Assembly: GCA_003558985.1 (NCBI GenBank)
Contig: PWNJ01000259.1
Location: 1 to 33,622 of the forward strand
Direction of reading: 5' to 3'
Length of the DNA: 33,622 nt
Origin: a candidate division CSSED10-310 bacterium
GTDB lineage: Bacteria > CSSED10-310
This document shows, one piece after another, positions 25,276-32,803 of this stretch (position 1 is the stretch's first letter; each line of letters begins with the position of its first letter). Below the pieces are notes generated by a model. That model worked only from the letters and a program-made list of their open reading frames with translations. It made no database searches and was not told the origin of the DNA. A program made the position numbers and the translations under genes.

Positions 25276-25638
25276 ATGAAAAATTATCGTTGTGAGCGGG
25301 TTGCGGATTTGATAACCCGAGAAATAGCTCAAATTATTGAAAAAAAAATTTCAGACCCTCGTTTGCATTTAATAACGATAACTGCCACAAGAGTGACCCG
25401 TGATATTCGGATTGCTTACGTGTATTATACTGTCAGACCTGTTGATGTGGAACTGGCAGAAATACAAGCGGCATTAAAAAATGCGACGGGTTATATCCGA
25501 CGTGAAATGGGACAGGTTCTGGAGCTGCGTTATATACCCGAACTGAGGTTTGAATTTGACAAATCGCTGGACTATGGGAATCGTATCTGGGATCAGTTAG
25601 AGGCTTTGGAAGATGATGATACTTTGGATACGGAGTAA
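25276..25638 (+). CDS. rbfA: Ribosome-binding factor A
   Basis: RbfA is a KH-fold protein needed for late 30S assembly and 16S processing. The sequence starts with the typical RCERVADLITREIAQIIEKK, then ISDPRLHLITITATRVTRDI and AYVYYTV, and ends with LELRYIPELRFEFDKSLDYG, all conserved family blocks. The length of 120 is normal, with a short acidic tail. GGAAAG lies nine bases before the ATG. The next gene, truB, starts three bases after its stop, and the ribosome site for truB lies in its last codons. Confidence 0.96.
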   Translation: MKNYRCERVADLITREIAQIIEKKISDPRLHLITITATRVTRDIRIAYVYYTVRPVDVELAEIQAALKNATGYIRREMGQVLELRYIPELRFEFDKSLDYGNRIWDQLEALEDDDTLDTE

Positions 25639-25641
25639 TTA

Positions 25642-26577
25642 TTGAAAGCGCGTCATGTCAGCGACATTCATGGTTTTGTTTTACTGGACAAACCTGAGAA
25701 TGTAACCTCCCGGCGCTGCGTTGACGCGGTACAAAGAGTCTTTTCCAAAGTTAAGGCCGGGCATGCCGGCACACTTGATCCGTTCGCGTCGGGTTTACTT
25801 CCAATTTGTGTTGGAAGAGCGACCAAACTGATTGAATATCTTCAGAACAGCCACAAAACATATGTTGCTGTATTGCGTTTGGGCACGTCTACTGATACTC
25901 AGGATATTACTGGACAAGTGATCAAAGAAACGCCGGTAAATCCGTCAATAACAATGAATCATATACAAGCTGTCTGTGATACGTTTTGTGGTGATATCAG
26001 TCAGATTCCTCCTATGTTTTCATCAGTAAAACACAATGGAAAACGACTGTATACGCTTGCCAGACAGCAAATTGAAGTCGCTCGAAAACCGCGAAAAGTG
26101 CATATTTATTCATTGACTGTTCTTGAATATAACCGTCCTGAAGTTAGTTTTTCTGTCAAGTGTTCAAAGGGAACTTATATCAGGACTCTTAGTGTTGATA
26201 TTGCTGGAAAACTGGGGTTGGCAGGAATGCTGACAGAGTTAAGACGAATGCAAATTGGTCATTGGCATGTCGATGATGCGGTGTCGTTGAAATCACTAAA
26301 AAAGACGGATGTTGAAAAGCAGGACTTTCTGCTTCCAGCCAGTCTGATAACGTCTCATTTGCCGACTGTCAGAATTTCTGCCGAAGGGGAGCAACGGTTT
26401 CGAAACGGCTCTTTTCTTTCAGATGAACATTATATTGATGACGGTGTTTTTGATGATCGGAACCCGATACTGAATGTTTTTGGTGAATCCGGACGGTTTT
26501 TGGGGCTGGCCAGATATTGTGGACGCGACAAAAACAGCAAATCAGTTTTGAAAATTATGCGATTAATTGATATATGA
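25642..26577 (+). CDS. truB: tRNA pseudouridine-55 synthase
   Basis: TruB makes the universal pseudouridine at position 55 in the T loop of tRNA. The catalytic Asp46 is in AGHAGTLDPFASGLL. Other conserved blocks are GFVLLDKPENVTS at the start, KTYVAVLRLGTSTDTQD, QIPPMFSSVKHNGKRLYTLAR and VKCSKGTYIRTLSVDIA. A C-terminal PUA-like part of about 75 residues follows. The start codon is TTG at 25642 with GGAG six bases upstream, within the end of rbfA. RibF, often between truB and rpsO, is not here. Confidence 0.96.
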   Translation: MKARHVSDIHGFVLLDKPENVTSRRCVDAVQRVFSKVKAGHAGTLDPFASGLLPICVGRATKLIEYLQNSHKTYVAVLRLGTSTDTQDITGQVIKETPVNPSITMNHIQAVCDTFCGDISQIPPMFSSVKHNGKRLYTLARQQIEVARKPRKVHIYSLTVLEYNRPEVSFSVKCSKGTYIRTLSVDIAGKLGLAGMLTELRRMQIGHWHVDDAVSLKSLKKTDVEKQDFLLPASLITSHLPTVRISAEGEQRFRNGSFLSDEHYIDDGVFDDRNPILNVFGESGRFLGLARYCGRDKNSKSVLKIMRLIDI

Positions 26578-26578
26578 T
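26548..26578 (+). promoter_or_regulatory. Possible internal promoter for rpsO-pnp
   Basis: TTGAAA (26548-26553, five of six) and TATGAT (26573-26578, five of six) lie at the end of truB, but with a long 19-base spacer. Transcription would begin near 26585, directly before the leader hairpin of rpsO, which supports it. Confidence 0.35.
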
Positions 26579-26589
26579 ACATGCTAACG

Positions 26590-26638
26590 TCGATCGTACG
26601 CTGCCGAACTCAAATGTAAGTTGTGCGGGGTTGATCGA
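26590..26638 (+). promoter_or_regulatory. Nested leader hairpin before rpsO, candidate S15 autoregulatory site
   Basis: Three nested pairings can form: TCGATC (26590-26595) with GATCGA (26633-26638), CGC (26599-26601) with GCG (26625-26627), and AACT (26607-26610) with AGTT (26619-26622) around an eight-base loop. S15 represses its own message in several bacterial groups by binding leader RNA of differing shapes. The position fits, but binding itself is inferred. Confidence 0.45.
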
Positions 26639-26676
26639 GCGAACAAAGAAACAATTGTTTTACAGGAGATTTTTTA

Positions 26677-26946
26677 ATGGCTCAGGATTCAAAAAAGAAA
26701 CAGGAAATCATTGCAAAGTTTGGTGATCACAAGAACGATTCGGGATCAAGCACGGTTCAAATCGCATTATTGACAGACCGAATTACTTATCTTACTGATC
26801 ACCTTAGGCAACACAAGCAGGATCAGCATTCAAGGCTTGGATTGTTAAAACTGGTTGGAAGGCGTCGTCGCTTGCTGGATTATGTCAAGCGTAATGATGT
26901 TACAAAGTATCAGAATATAATTAAGGAACTTGGGATAAGAAAGTAA
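26677..26946 (+). CDS. rpsO: 30S ribosomal protein S15
   Basis: S15 binds 16S rRNA early in assembly of the platform. The 89-residue protein matches throughout: KKQEIIAKFGDHKNDSGSS, QIALLTDRITYLTDHLRQHK, then HSRLGLLKLVGRRRRLLDYV and the basic end. AGGAG lies about eight bases before the ATG. The gene sits directly before pnp, as in many bacteria, and has a structured leader. Confidence 0.98.
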   Translation: MAQDSKKKQEIIAKFGDHKNDSGSSTVQIALLTDRITYLTDHLRQHKQDQHSRLGLLKLVGRRRRLLDYVKRNDVTKYQNIIKELGIRK

Positions 26947-26974
26947 CCAGATTCGGAAAGGGAAAGTATAAATT

Positions 26975-29200
26975 ATGGTTTATTCAGCCGAGGCAGTATT
27001 GGGCGATGGGAAGGTTGTATCCATTGAAACAGGTAAGGTAGCAAAGCAGGCTGACGGCGCGGTAGTCGTCCGTTGTGGTGGATCAATAGTATTGAGCACG
27101 GCAACTGCTGAAAAAAAGAATCGCGTTGACATTGATTTTTTTCCGTTAAATGTCGATTACCGTGAAAAAGCGTTTGCTGCGGGAAAGATTCCGGGTGGTT
27201 ATTTCAAACGTGAGGGCCGTCCTTCTGATAAGGAGACATTAACGGCGCGATTGATTGATCGTCCGATTCGACCGTTATTTGAGGACTGGTACAGATGTTC
27301 AACGCATGTAGTGAACTTTGTGTTATCTCACGATCAGATTCATGAACCGGATGTTCTGGCGGTTTTGGGATCATCATCAGCGCTGATGGTTTCGGACATA
27401 CCATTTCTGGGACCTGTTTCACCAATACGGGTTGGCAGAGTTGACGGCAAACTGATTGCGTATCCTACCTGTAATGAGCTTGAATCCAGTGATTTGAACC
27501 TGACAGTTGTCAGTTCGGAAACTGCGATTGTAATGGTTGAAGGCAGCGCGAATGAATTGTCAGAAGATGCAATTATAGAAGCGTTACAGTTTGCTTTTGA
27601 TCAGGCTCAGGTTCTGAATGCATGTCAGCGTGATTTGCTTGAAAAGGTGGGTAAAACAAAACGAATGCCGGAAGAAACGGAAGAAGTAAAGTTGTTTCGG
27701 AATGGAGAGCCGGTCGATCATGAAGCATTTTTTGTTCAACAGGAACCGCGGATTCAGGCGGCGCTTCAAAACAGTGACAAAATGCTTGTTTCTGAGAATC
27801 TTTCCAGTTTGAAGGAGGAGTTGTCAGGCCAGTTTGATTTAGAGGATCAAGCGCAGCAAGCGCTTTTCAGCGCATGTTTCAAAGAAACCGAGAAGCGGGT
27901 TGCGCGCAATCTGATCCTTAATGAAAGACGGCGCAATGATGGCCGTCAAACGGATCAGGTGCGGGAAATATCATCTGAGGTCGATCTTTTACCGGCAACT
28001 CACGGGTCGGCGCTTTTTACACGAGGGCAGACACAGGCTTTGGCAACATTGACTTTGGGAACGACATTGGATGAGCAGAAAATTGATGATCTGGAAGGTG
28101 AATCATTCAAATCATTTATGCTTCATTATAATTTCCCGCCATTTTGTGTTGGAGAAGCCGGTTTTTTGCGTGGTCCCGGCCGGCGAGAAATCGGGCATGG
28201 GAATCTGGCGGAACGATCAATCGTACCAGTGCTGCCGGATGAAGACAAGTTTCCCTACACAATTCGCATCGTTTCCGATGTAATGGAATCCAACGGCTCG
28301 TCTTCAATGGCATCCGTTTGCGGGGCAACGTTGTGTCTGATGGATGGCGGAGTTCCGATAAAAAATCCGGTGGCTGGTATTGCCATGGGGTTGATTACAG
28401 AGGATGATCAATACGCGATATTATCTGATATTTCCGGACTTGAAGATCATCTGGGTGATATGGATTTCAAAGTTGCCGGTACCACGGATGGAATAACCGC
28501 CATTCAAATGGACATCAAGCTGACAGGATTTCATTTTGAGATTCTGAAAGAGGCCCTTGAACAGGCTCGTAAAGGCAGACTGCATATTCTGGACAAGATG
28601 CTGGAAGTGATTTCAAAACCCAATCCTGACTTGAAACCGCATGCACCCCGCATACACCTTATGAAAATCAATCCGGAAAAAATTTCTGTGGTCATCGGTC
28701 CCGGCGGCAAAATGATTCGCAGTTTAACAGCGGAAACCGGAGCATCAATTGAAATAGAGGATGATGGTGTGATCAAGATTTTCAGTTCCAATCTGGACAG
28801 TCTTCAAAATGCTGTGGAACGAATCAAATCGATTACTGAGGAAGCCGAAATCGGAAAGGATTACTGGGGAGTTGTGCGTCGTGTTGAACCCTATGGAGCA
28901 TTTATTGAGATATTGCCAGGAACGGATGGATTGCTGCATGTATCCCGAATGGCCAGTTACCGGGTTGAGAATGTAACCGATGAAATGAAACTGGGTGACA
29001 AGGTGCTGGTGCGGGTTGCCGAGATAGATTCGATGGGCAAAGTAAAACTGACTCGTGAAGAGTTGATGCGAGAAGGCAAAGTTGAAGCGAAAAAGGAACC
29101 TGAAGAAAAACCCAACACGGATCGTAACCGGAATAGACCTCCCAGACGGGATGATAACCGTCGGTTTTCGCGGTCAACACACAAAAAACGACGTGACTGA
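26975..29200 (+). CDS. pnp: Polynucleotide phosphorylase
   Basis: PNPase degrades RNA from the 3' end with phosphate, usually in the degradosome. Visible parts are the first RNase PH domain (FFPLNVDYREKAFAAGKIPGG, then GRPSDKETLTARLIDRP) and the helical linker. The second, catalytic RNase PH domain includes ALATLTLGTTLDEQ, NFPPFCVGEAG, GPGRREIGHGNLAERS and MESNGSSSMASVCG. The KH domain has VVIGPGGKMIRSL and the S1 domain has VEPYGAFIEILPGTDGLLHVS. The 741 residues end in a basic, Arg/Asn-rich disordered tail (about 40 residues), which may bind RNA or RNase E. AAAGGGAAAG lies upstream of the ATG. The operon ends in a terminator 30 bases later. Confidence 0.98.
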   Translation: MVYSAEAVLGDGKVVSIETGKVAKQADGAVVVRCGGSIVLSTATAEKKNRVDIDFFPLNVDYREKAFAAGKIPGGYFKREGRPSDKETLTARLIDRPIRPLFEDWYRCSTHVVNFVLSHDQIHEPDVLAVLGSSSALMVSDIPFLGPVSPIRVGRVDGKLIAYPTCNELESSDLNLTVVSSETAIVMVEGSANELSEDAIIEALQFAFDQAQVLNACQRDLLEKVGKTKRMPEETEEVKLFRNGEPVDHEAFFVQQEPRIQAALQNSDKMLVSENLSSLKEELSGQFDLEDQAQQALFSACFKETEKRVARNLILNERRRNDGRQTDQVREISSEVDLLPATHGSALFTRGQTQALATLTLGTTLDEQKIDDLEGESFKSFMLHYNFPPFCVGEAGFLRGPGRREIGHGNLAERSIVPVLPDEDKFPYTIRIVSDVMESNGSSSMASVCGATLCLMDGGVPIKNPVAGIAMGLITEDDQYAILSDISGLEDHLGDMDFKVAGTTDGITAIQMDIKLTGFHFEILKEALEQARKGRLHILDKMLEVISKPNPDLKPHAPRIHLMKINPEKISVVIGPGGKMIRSLTAETGASIEIEDDGVIKIFSSNLDSLQNAVERIKSITEEAEIGKDYWGVVRRVEPYGAFIEILPGTDGLLHVSRMASYRVENVTDEMKLGDKVLVRVAEIDSMGKVKLTREELMREGKVEAKKEPEEKPNTDRNRNRPPRRDDNRRFSRSTHKKRRD

Positions 29201-29228
29201 TTCGGCATGTGCATATCAATGATTTATA

Positions 29229-29266
29229 AACCTCTTTGCAAAAAAGCAAAGAGGTTGTTTGTTTTT
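29229..29266 (+). terminator. Intrinsic terminator after pnp
   Basis: An eleven-base stem, AACCTCTTTGC (29229-29239) with GCAAAGAGGTT (29246-29256), closes a six-A loop and is followed by a T-rich run ending in five T. It ends the long operon. Confidence 0.92.
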
Positions 29267-29301
29267 ACGGCTTTTTAATAAAGAGTGGTTATCAGTAAGC
29301 T

Positions 29302-29330
29302 TTGTGAACAGGCGCTTTAAGCTATATGAT
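29302..29330 (+). promoter_or_regulatory. Promoter of the M23 peptidase and proteasome-like operon
   Basis: TTGTGA (29302-29307) and TATGAT (29325-29330, five of six) are 17 bases apart, downstream of the pnp terminator. The start would be near 29337, about 42 bases before the peptidase ATG. Confidence 0.6.
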
Positions 29331-29378
29331 TTCATTAACTATGTTTTTTGTAACCAAATCTGTCAGGGGAGATAATGT

Positions 29379-30641
29379 ATGAAGAAATGGGTTGCAATCA
29401 TTATTTTTGTACTATTGATTGTGATTATACGAAGCCAAAGCTTTACTCCAACCGGACAAGCTGAAGAGTTGACGATGGTCATGATTCGAGAGAATATCCA
29501 GCCATTAAGGCCCGGCATACCGGAACCCGGTAACAGCCGTGTGATTGGGGATGCTTTCAGAAGAGGTGATACGCTTGGGTCAATTCTGGGACGTAATGGA
29601 GTATCTGCATCCGATGTGCATGCCATTGCCACGGTTCTGGATGATGTATTGTCGATACGAAGACTCAGACTGGGCGCTGAAGTTACGGTATACAAAGATG
29701 CGAAAACAGACGAACTGACGGAAATACGAATTATTAACAGAGCGGACGAAGCGGTCAGGATAGAGCGAAATGATGATCATCAATGGGTGGTTTATCCGTA
29801 TGATCTGCATTTGTTTGACCGGATTAACCGTGGTACAGGAATTATTCAGGGTTCATTGTGGAATGCTGCAACGCGTCAGGGCGTGCCGCCGGAAACGATT
29901 CTGGACATGGCGGAACTATTCGGGTGGCAGGTTGATTTCACTTCGGGTTTACGACAGGGTGACAGTTTTGATTTGTTCTACAGCACCCGGGTCATGAAGG
30001 ATGTCGGTGATGTACCGGGCAAAATCACAGCGGCACGATTTACCAACAGAGGTAATGATTTTTATGCATTCGGATTCGCACTTCCGGATGGGTCGGTGGA
30101 GTATTATGATGAAGAAGGAAACTCTATGCGACGAACCTTTCTAAAAACTCCTCTGGAATACAGACGGATCAGTTCCGGGTTTACTCATCGACGTTTTCAT
30201 CCAATACTGAAAGAATATCGGCCTCATTTGGGTATAGACTATGCCGCCCCTCGAGGCACTCCGGTTAGCGCTCTGGGGGACGGTGTTGTGATTTTCAGAG
30301 GTTGGCGAGGCGGTTTCGGCAATTATGTCGAGATTCAGCATGGAGATGCCTATGTGACTTGTTACGGTCACCTGGACAGATTTGGCGAAGGAATACGCAA
30401 GGGTGTCCAGGTGCGACAGGGGCAGGTTATCGGTTATGTTGGTTCCACAGGCCTTGCAACCGGGCCTCATCTGGATTTTCGAGTACGGTACAGAGGCACA
30501 TACATTAATCCTGATACTGTAGAGTCCGAACCGGCTGAGCCCGTTCCGGATGATTTTCGGGATGAGTTTTTTGATATGGTTACAGAATGGAAGAACCTGT
30601 TTGCTGAGATAGAAGAAGGAGAAGACGATGTCATTGGTTAA
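29379..30641 (+). CDS. M23 (LytM) family envelope metallopeptidase with variant zinc motif
   Basis: M23 peptidases cut peptidoglycan cross-bridges or act as activators of amidases. A single N-terminal membrane helix (residues 4-17) is followed by an OapA/LysM-like region (RRGDTLGSILGRNGVS, about 61-76) and a linking domain. The peptidase domain includes HLGIDYAAPRGTPV (His283, Asp287), GNYVEIQHG and the catalytic YGHL (His331). The last motif, normally H-x-H, is HLD (364-366), so Asp replaces the second His, a zinc ligand in LytM. This may be a ligand variant or a non-catalytic regulator. GGGGAG lies seven bases before the ATG. The gene overlaps the first proteasome-like gene by 14 bases. An acidic tail ends the protein. 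Confidence 0.93.
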   Translation: MKKWVAIIIFVLLIVIIRSQSFTPTGQAEELTMVMIRENIQPLRPGIPEPGNSRVIGDAFRRGDTLGSILGRNGVSASDVHAIATVLDDVLSIRRLRLGAEVTVYKDAKTDELTEIRIINRADEAVRIERNDDHQWVVYPYDLHLFDRINRGTGIIQGSLWNAATRQGVPPETILDMAELFGWQVDFTSGLRQGDSFDLFYSTRVMKDVGDVPGKITAARFTNRGNDFYAFGFALPDGSVEYYDEEGNSMRRTFLKTPLEYRRISSGFTHRRFHPILKEYRPHLGIDYAAPRGTPVSALGDGVVIFRGWRGGFGNYVEIQHGDAYVTCYGHLDRFGEGIRKGVQVRQGQVIGYVGSTGLATGPHLDFRVRYRGTYINPDTVESEPAEPVPDDFRDEFFDMVTEWKNLFAEIEEGEDDVIG

Positions 30642-31707
30642 TTTTCTGAAATTCAATAATGACGCTGGAGCGATAATTTCTGATGAAGAGTACTGGAATG
30701 TGTTTTTTCGTAAGCGCATGCATGGCGACAATCTGCACCGTTTATTGTCACCGGAGCAGTCTGAAACACTTGGGATTCAGGTTGTTTACGGTGGTGTAGG
30801 ATATCCGGCAGTGCATCGGGATGTGATTGAAAATACCCGTCGGATTATCCAGGATACAATTGACGAGAAGGGGGTTTCGTCTATTCAGCGTGTTAAGGAT
30901 GTAGCGCGGATTGCTTTTGACTGTTTACAGATAGCCATTCGTCGTCGCATTGATCAAAAACTGAAGTTTTATTATGGTTTCCAAACACAGGATTTAAATG
31001 CCTGCCGATTCAGGGTTGATGATGAAACGTATCCGATTGAGTCAACACTGGTTATGGACAATGCCCGAAAATTGGCTTCTCGCGAAACTCAGGACACTTT
31101 GCTGAAGGCGGCTATGGATGCCAAAGCGGCTGTTTTCGGATACGATACAGATGGAATGACAGGATATTATCTGTCCGGAGAAAACTCGATTATGGGATAT
31201 GTTCATGAAGGTTTTGAGGCGATTGGAACAGGGAAGTATGCGTCAGGACTGGTGTTTGGCCAGGATTTCAAGGCAAAGACACTCAAGATGAGACAGAACG
31301 GGTATGAGCCGGCGGAAGGACTGTATGCGCTTATTGATTCCGCTTTTTTAGCTGGAGAACATTTCAAGGAAGTTGGAGGTAACTACAACATTGTTATCGT
31401 GAACCGGGCTGCTTCCAAAGCGACGGATCGATACAGACAAATATTTGATGATAATGCCAGACTGGCCACTGAAATTGTCAGAGCTGTTCGCAGCGGGTAT
31501 TTGAGGAAAGAACAGGCAGTACACCTTATTGATGAAATGGTATTTCAGAATAAATCATTACAGGCAACTGAAAAGAAACTGTTTCAATTATCTGAAAACA
31601 GCGACGCACTGATGTTTATTTTACGTGGATACAAGCAGAATGAGGTGGTGGAAATGTTTGCTGACATCAAGACATCCAGGAGTACCGGAAAAGGAGCTCA
31701 ATCATGA
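30628..31707 (+). CDS. Divergent proteasome-like Ntn-hydrolase-fold subunit, probably inactive
   Basis: I know no named family for this 359-residue protein. Residues 2-22 (SLVNFLKFNNDAGAIISDEE) have the length and pattern of the first proteasome beta strands, with Asp19 where the catalytic Asp17 sits. Residues 50-60 (IQVVYGGVGYP) resemble the turn before the first helix, which runs 61-78. Residues 170-210 read FGYDTDGMTGYYL, then YVHEGFEAIGTGKYASG, very close to the D-x-D-G...A-I-G-S-G-x-x-Y-A segment of HslV and 20S beta subunits. The N-terminal residue after Met is Ser, not Thr, and no Lys is found at the position of Lys33, so it may be inactive. About 90 extra residues lie before the second half, and the C-terminus is paralogous to the next protein. 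AAGGAG lies six bases before the ATG. Confidence 0.85.
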   Translation: MSLVNFLKFNNDAGAIISDEEYWNVFFRKRMHGDNLHRLLSPEQSETLGIQVVYGGVGYPAVHRDVIENTRRIIQDTIDEKGVSSIQRVKDVARIAFDCLQIAIRRRIDQKLKFYYGFQTQDLNACRFRVDDETYPIESTLVMDNARKLASRETQDTLLKAAMDAKAAVFGYDTDGMTGYYLSGENSIMGYVHEGFEAIGTGKYASGLVFGQDFKAKTLKMRQNGYEPAEGLYALIDSAFLAGEHFKEVGGNYNIVIVNRAASKATDRYRQIFDDNARLATEIVRAVRSGYLRKEQAVHLIDEMVFQNKSLQATEKKLFQLSENSDALMFILRGYKQNEVVEMFADIKTSRSTGKGAQS

Positions 31708-32744
31708 CATCAATTAATGCGTTACGACTGGATTTTCATTCCGGATTAATGCTGTGTGATGAAGCGCGTTACTGGAATCCGGAATGGATGATATTCTATA
31801 CTCCAGAGAAAATACGACGAGTGACCAATGCAAAAATTATCGCTGATACGGTCATGTTTATGGGACAGACTGGAACCAGTTCTATTGGTGATGAGTGGAT
31901 TATGGAAATTGAACGCGCTGTTACCGGGCTGTATCGGAAAATGGTGGATCAAAACAAGGTTTGTCGTGACAATCCGTTGGGATTGAATGAAGTTGTCAAG
32001 ACCGCGTTTGACACTATTATTCGTATCAAACAAATGCATATTGATGATTTTCTTGTTGGCAAATTCGGTTTTAAGGCCACGGATTTAATTCGCGGTTATT
32101 CGTTGACCAAAGACAATCAAAAAGAGGCAATCAGTAATCAGGATCAGATCAAGGCGGCGTTGGACTATATGACATTTGCAAAAAATCCGGATGAGGTAAA
32201 AGGCATATTCGGGAATTCCCAGGTTCTGGCGGGTTATAACCGGAAAGATGGTTTCAGAATGTATTACATGACGGAACGCTGGCCTGTTTGTGAAGAGGTG
32301 CATGAGATATTTATCGCTCAGGGATCCGGACGAGACACATGTGATTTGAACTATGCCCGGTTTGCCGACAGATGCCGTTTGGCTGAGCGGCGTGGGGAAC
32401 AACTGATACCCAGGCAAAAGGGTTTGTACGCATTATTGAAAGGACTTCACCAGGCCTTAAATCAGACAGCGGGCATAGGAGGATATCCCAAGATAATTTA
32501 TGTTAATGGCCATGAAAAAGATTCATCCGAATGGGTTTCAGAAATATCAGACTGCCGTTCAAAATTGGCGTTGGAAATCACCGGAGCTTCAGTTGATGGG
32601 TTTATCAGGCAGGAAGACGCCGAACTGCTGATTGAAGACCTTGTTTTTCAGGGAGTTGATATTTTCGAAATGAATGAGCAGTTTATGAAGCTTGCCGCAG
32701 ACCGGAAACGGCTGGAGAAATATTTGCGACGTTATTCTGTGTAA
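31704..32744 (+). CDS. Divergent proteasome-like Ntn-hydrolase subunit with Thr, Asp and Lys triad
   Basis: This 346-residue protein is a paralogue of the preceding one and overlaps it by ATGA. Its first residues, MTSINALRLDFHSGLMLCDEAR, closely follow the pattern of Anbu and HslV-type beta subunits. Removing Met exposes Thr2; Asp19 and Lys36 (in TPEKIRRV) stand where the proteasome triad Thr1-Asp17-Lys33 is expected. TVMFMGQTGTSSIGDEW (49-65) corresponds to the G-x-G turn before helix 1, and VHEIFIAQGSGRDT (199-212) to the GSG motif. Shared blocks with the paralogue are GLYAL, IGG...YVN and GFIRQEDAELLIEDLVFQ. HslV is about 175 residues, so this form is twice the size. The ribosome site AAGGAG is strong. 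No HslU, ClpX or Mpa-type unfoldase is next to it. Confidence 0.87.
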   Translation: MTSINALRLDFHSGLMLCDEARYWNPEWMIFYTPEKIRRVTNAKIIADTVMFMGQTGTSSIGDEWIMEIERAVTGLYRKMVDQNKVCRDNPLGLNEVVKTAFDTIIRIKQMHIDDFLVGKFGFKATDLIRGYSLTKDNQKEAISNQDQIKAALDYMTFAKNPDEVKGIFGNSQVLAGYNRKDGFRMYYMTERWPVCEEVHEIFIAQGSGRDTCDLNYARFADRCRLAERRGEQLIPRQKGLYALLKGLHQALNQTAGIGGYPKIIYVNGHEKDSSEWVSEISDCRSKLALEITGASVDGFIRQEDAELLIEDLVFQGVDIFEMNEQFMKLAADRKRLEKYLRRYSV

Positions 32745-32755
32745 AAGAATGACGT

Positions 32756-32792
32756 AAAAAAAGCGGCTGGTTACTAACCAGCCGCTTTTTGC
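32756..32792. terminator. Strong bidirectional terminator
   Basis: A perfect stem of 12 or more bases, AAGCGGCTGGTT (32761-32772) with AACCAGCCGCTT (32776-32787) around ACT, is flanked by five A and five T. It serves both the proteasome-like operon (+) and the converging cohesin-like gene (-). Confidence 0.93.
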
Positions 32793-32803
32793 ATCAGTTA
32801 CGT

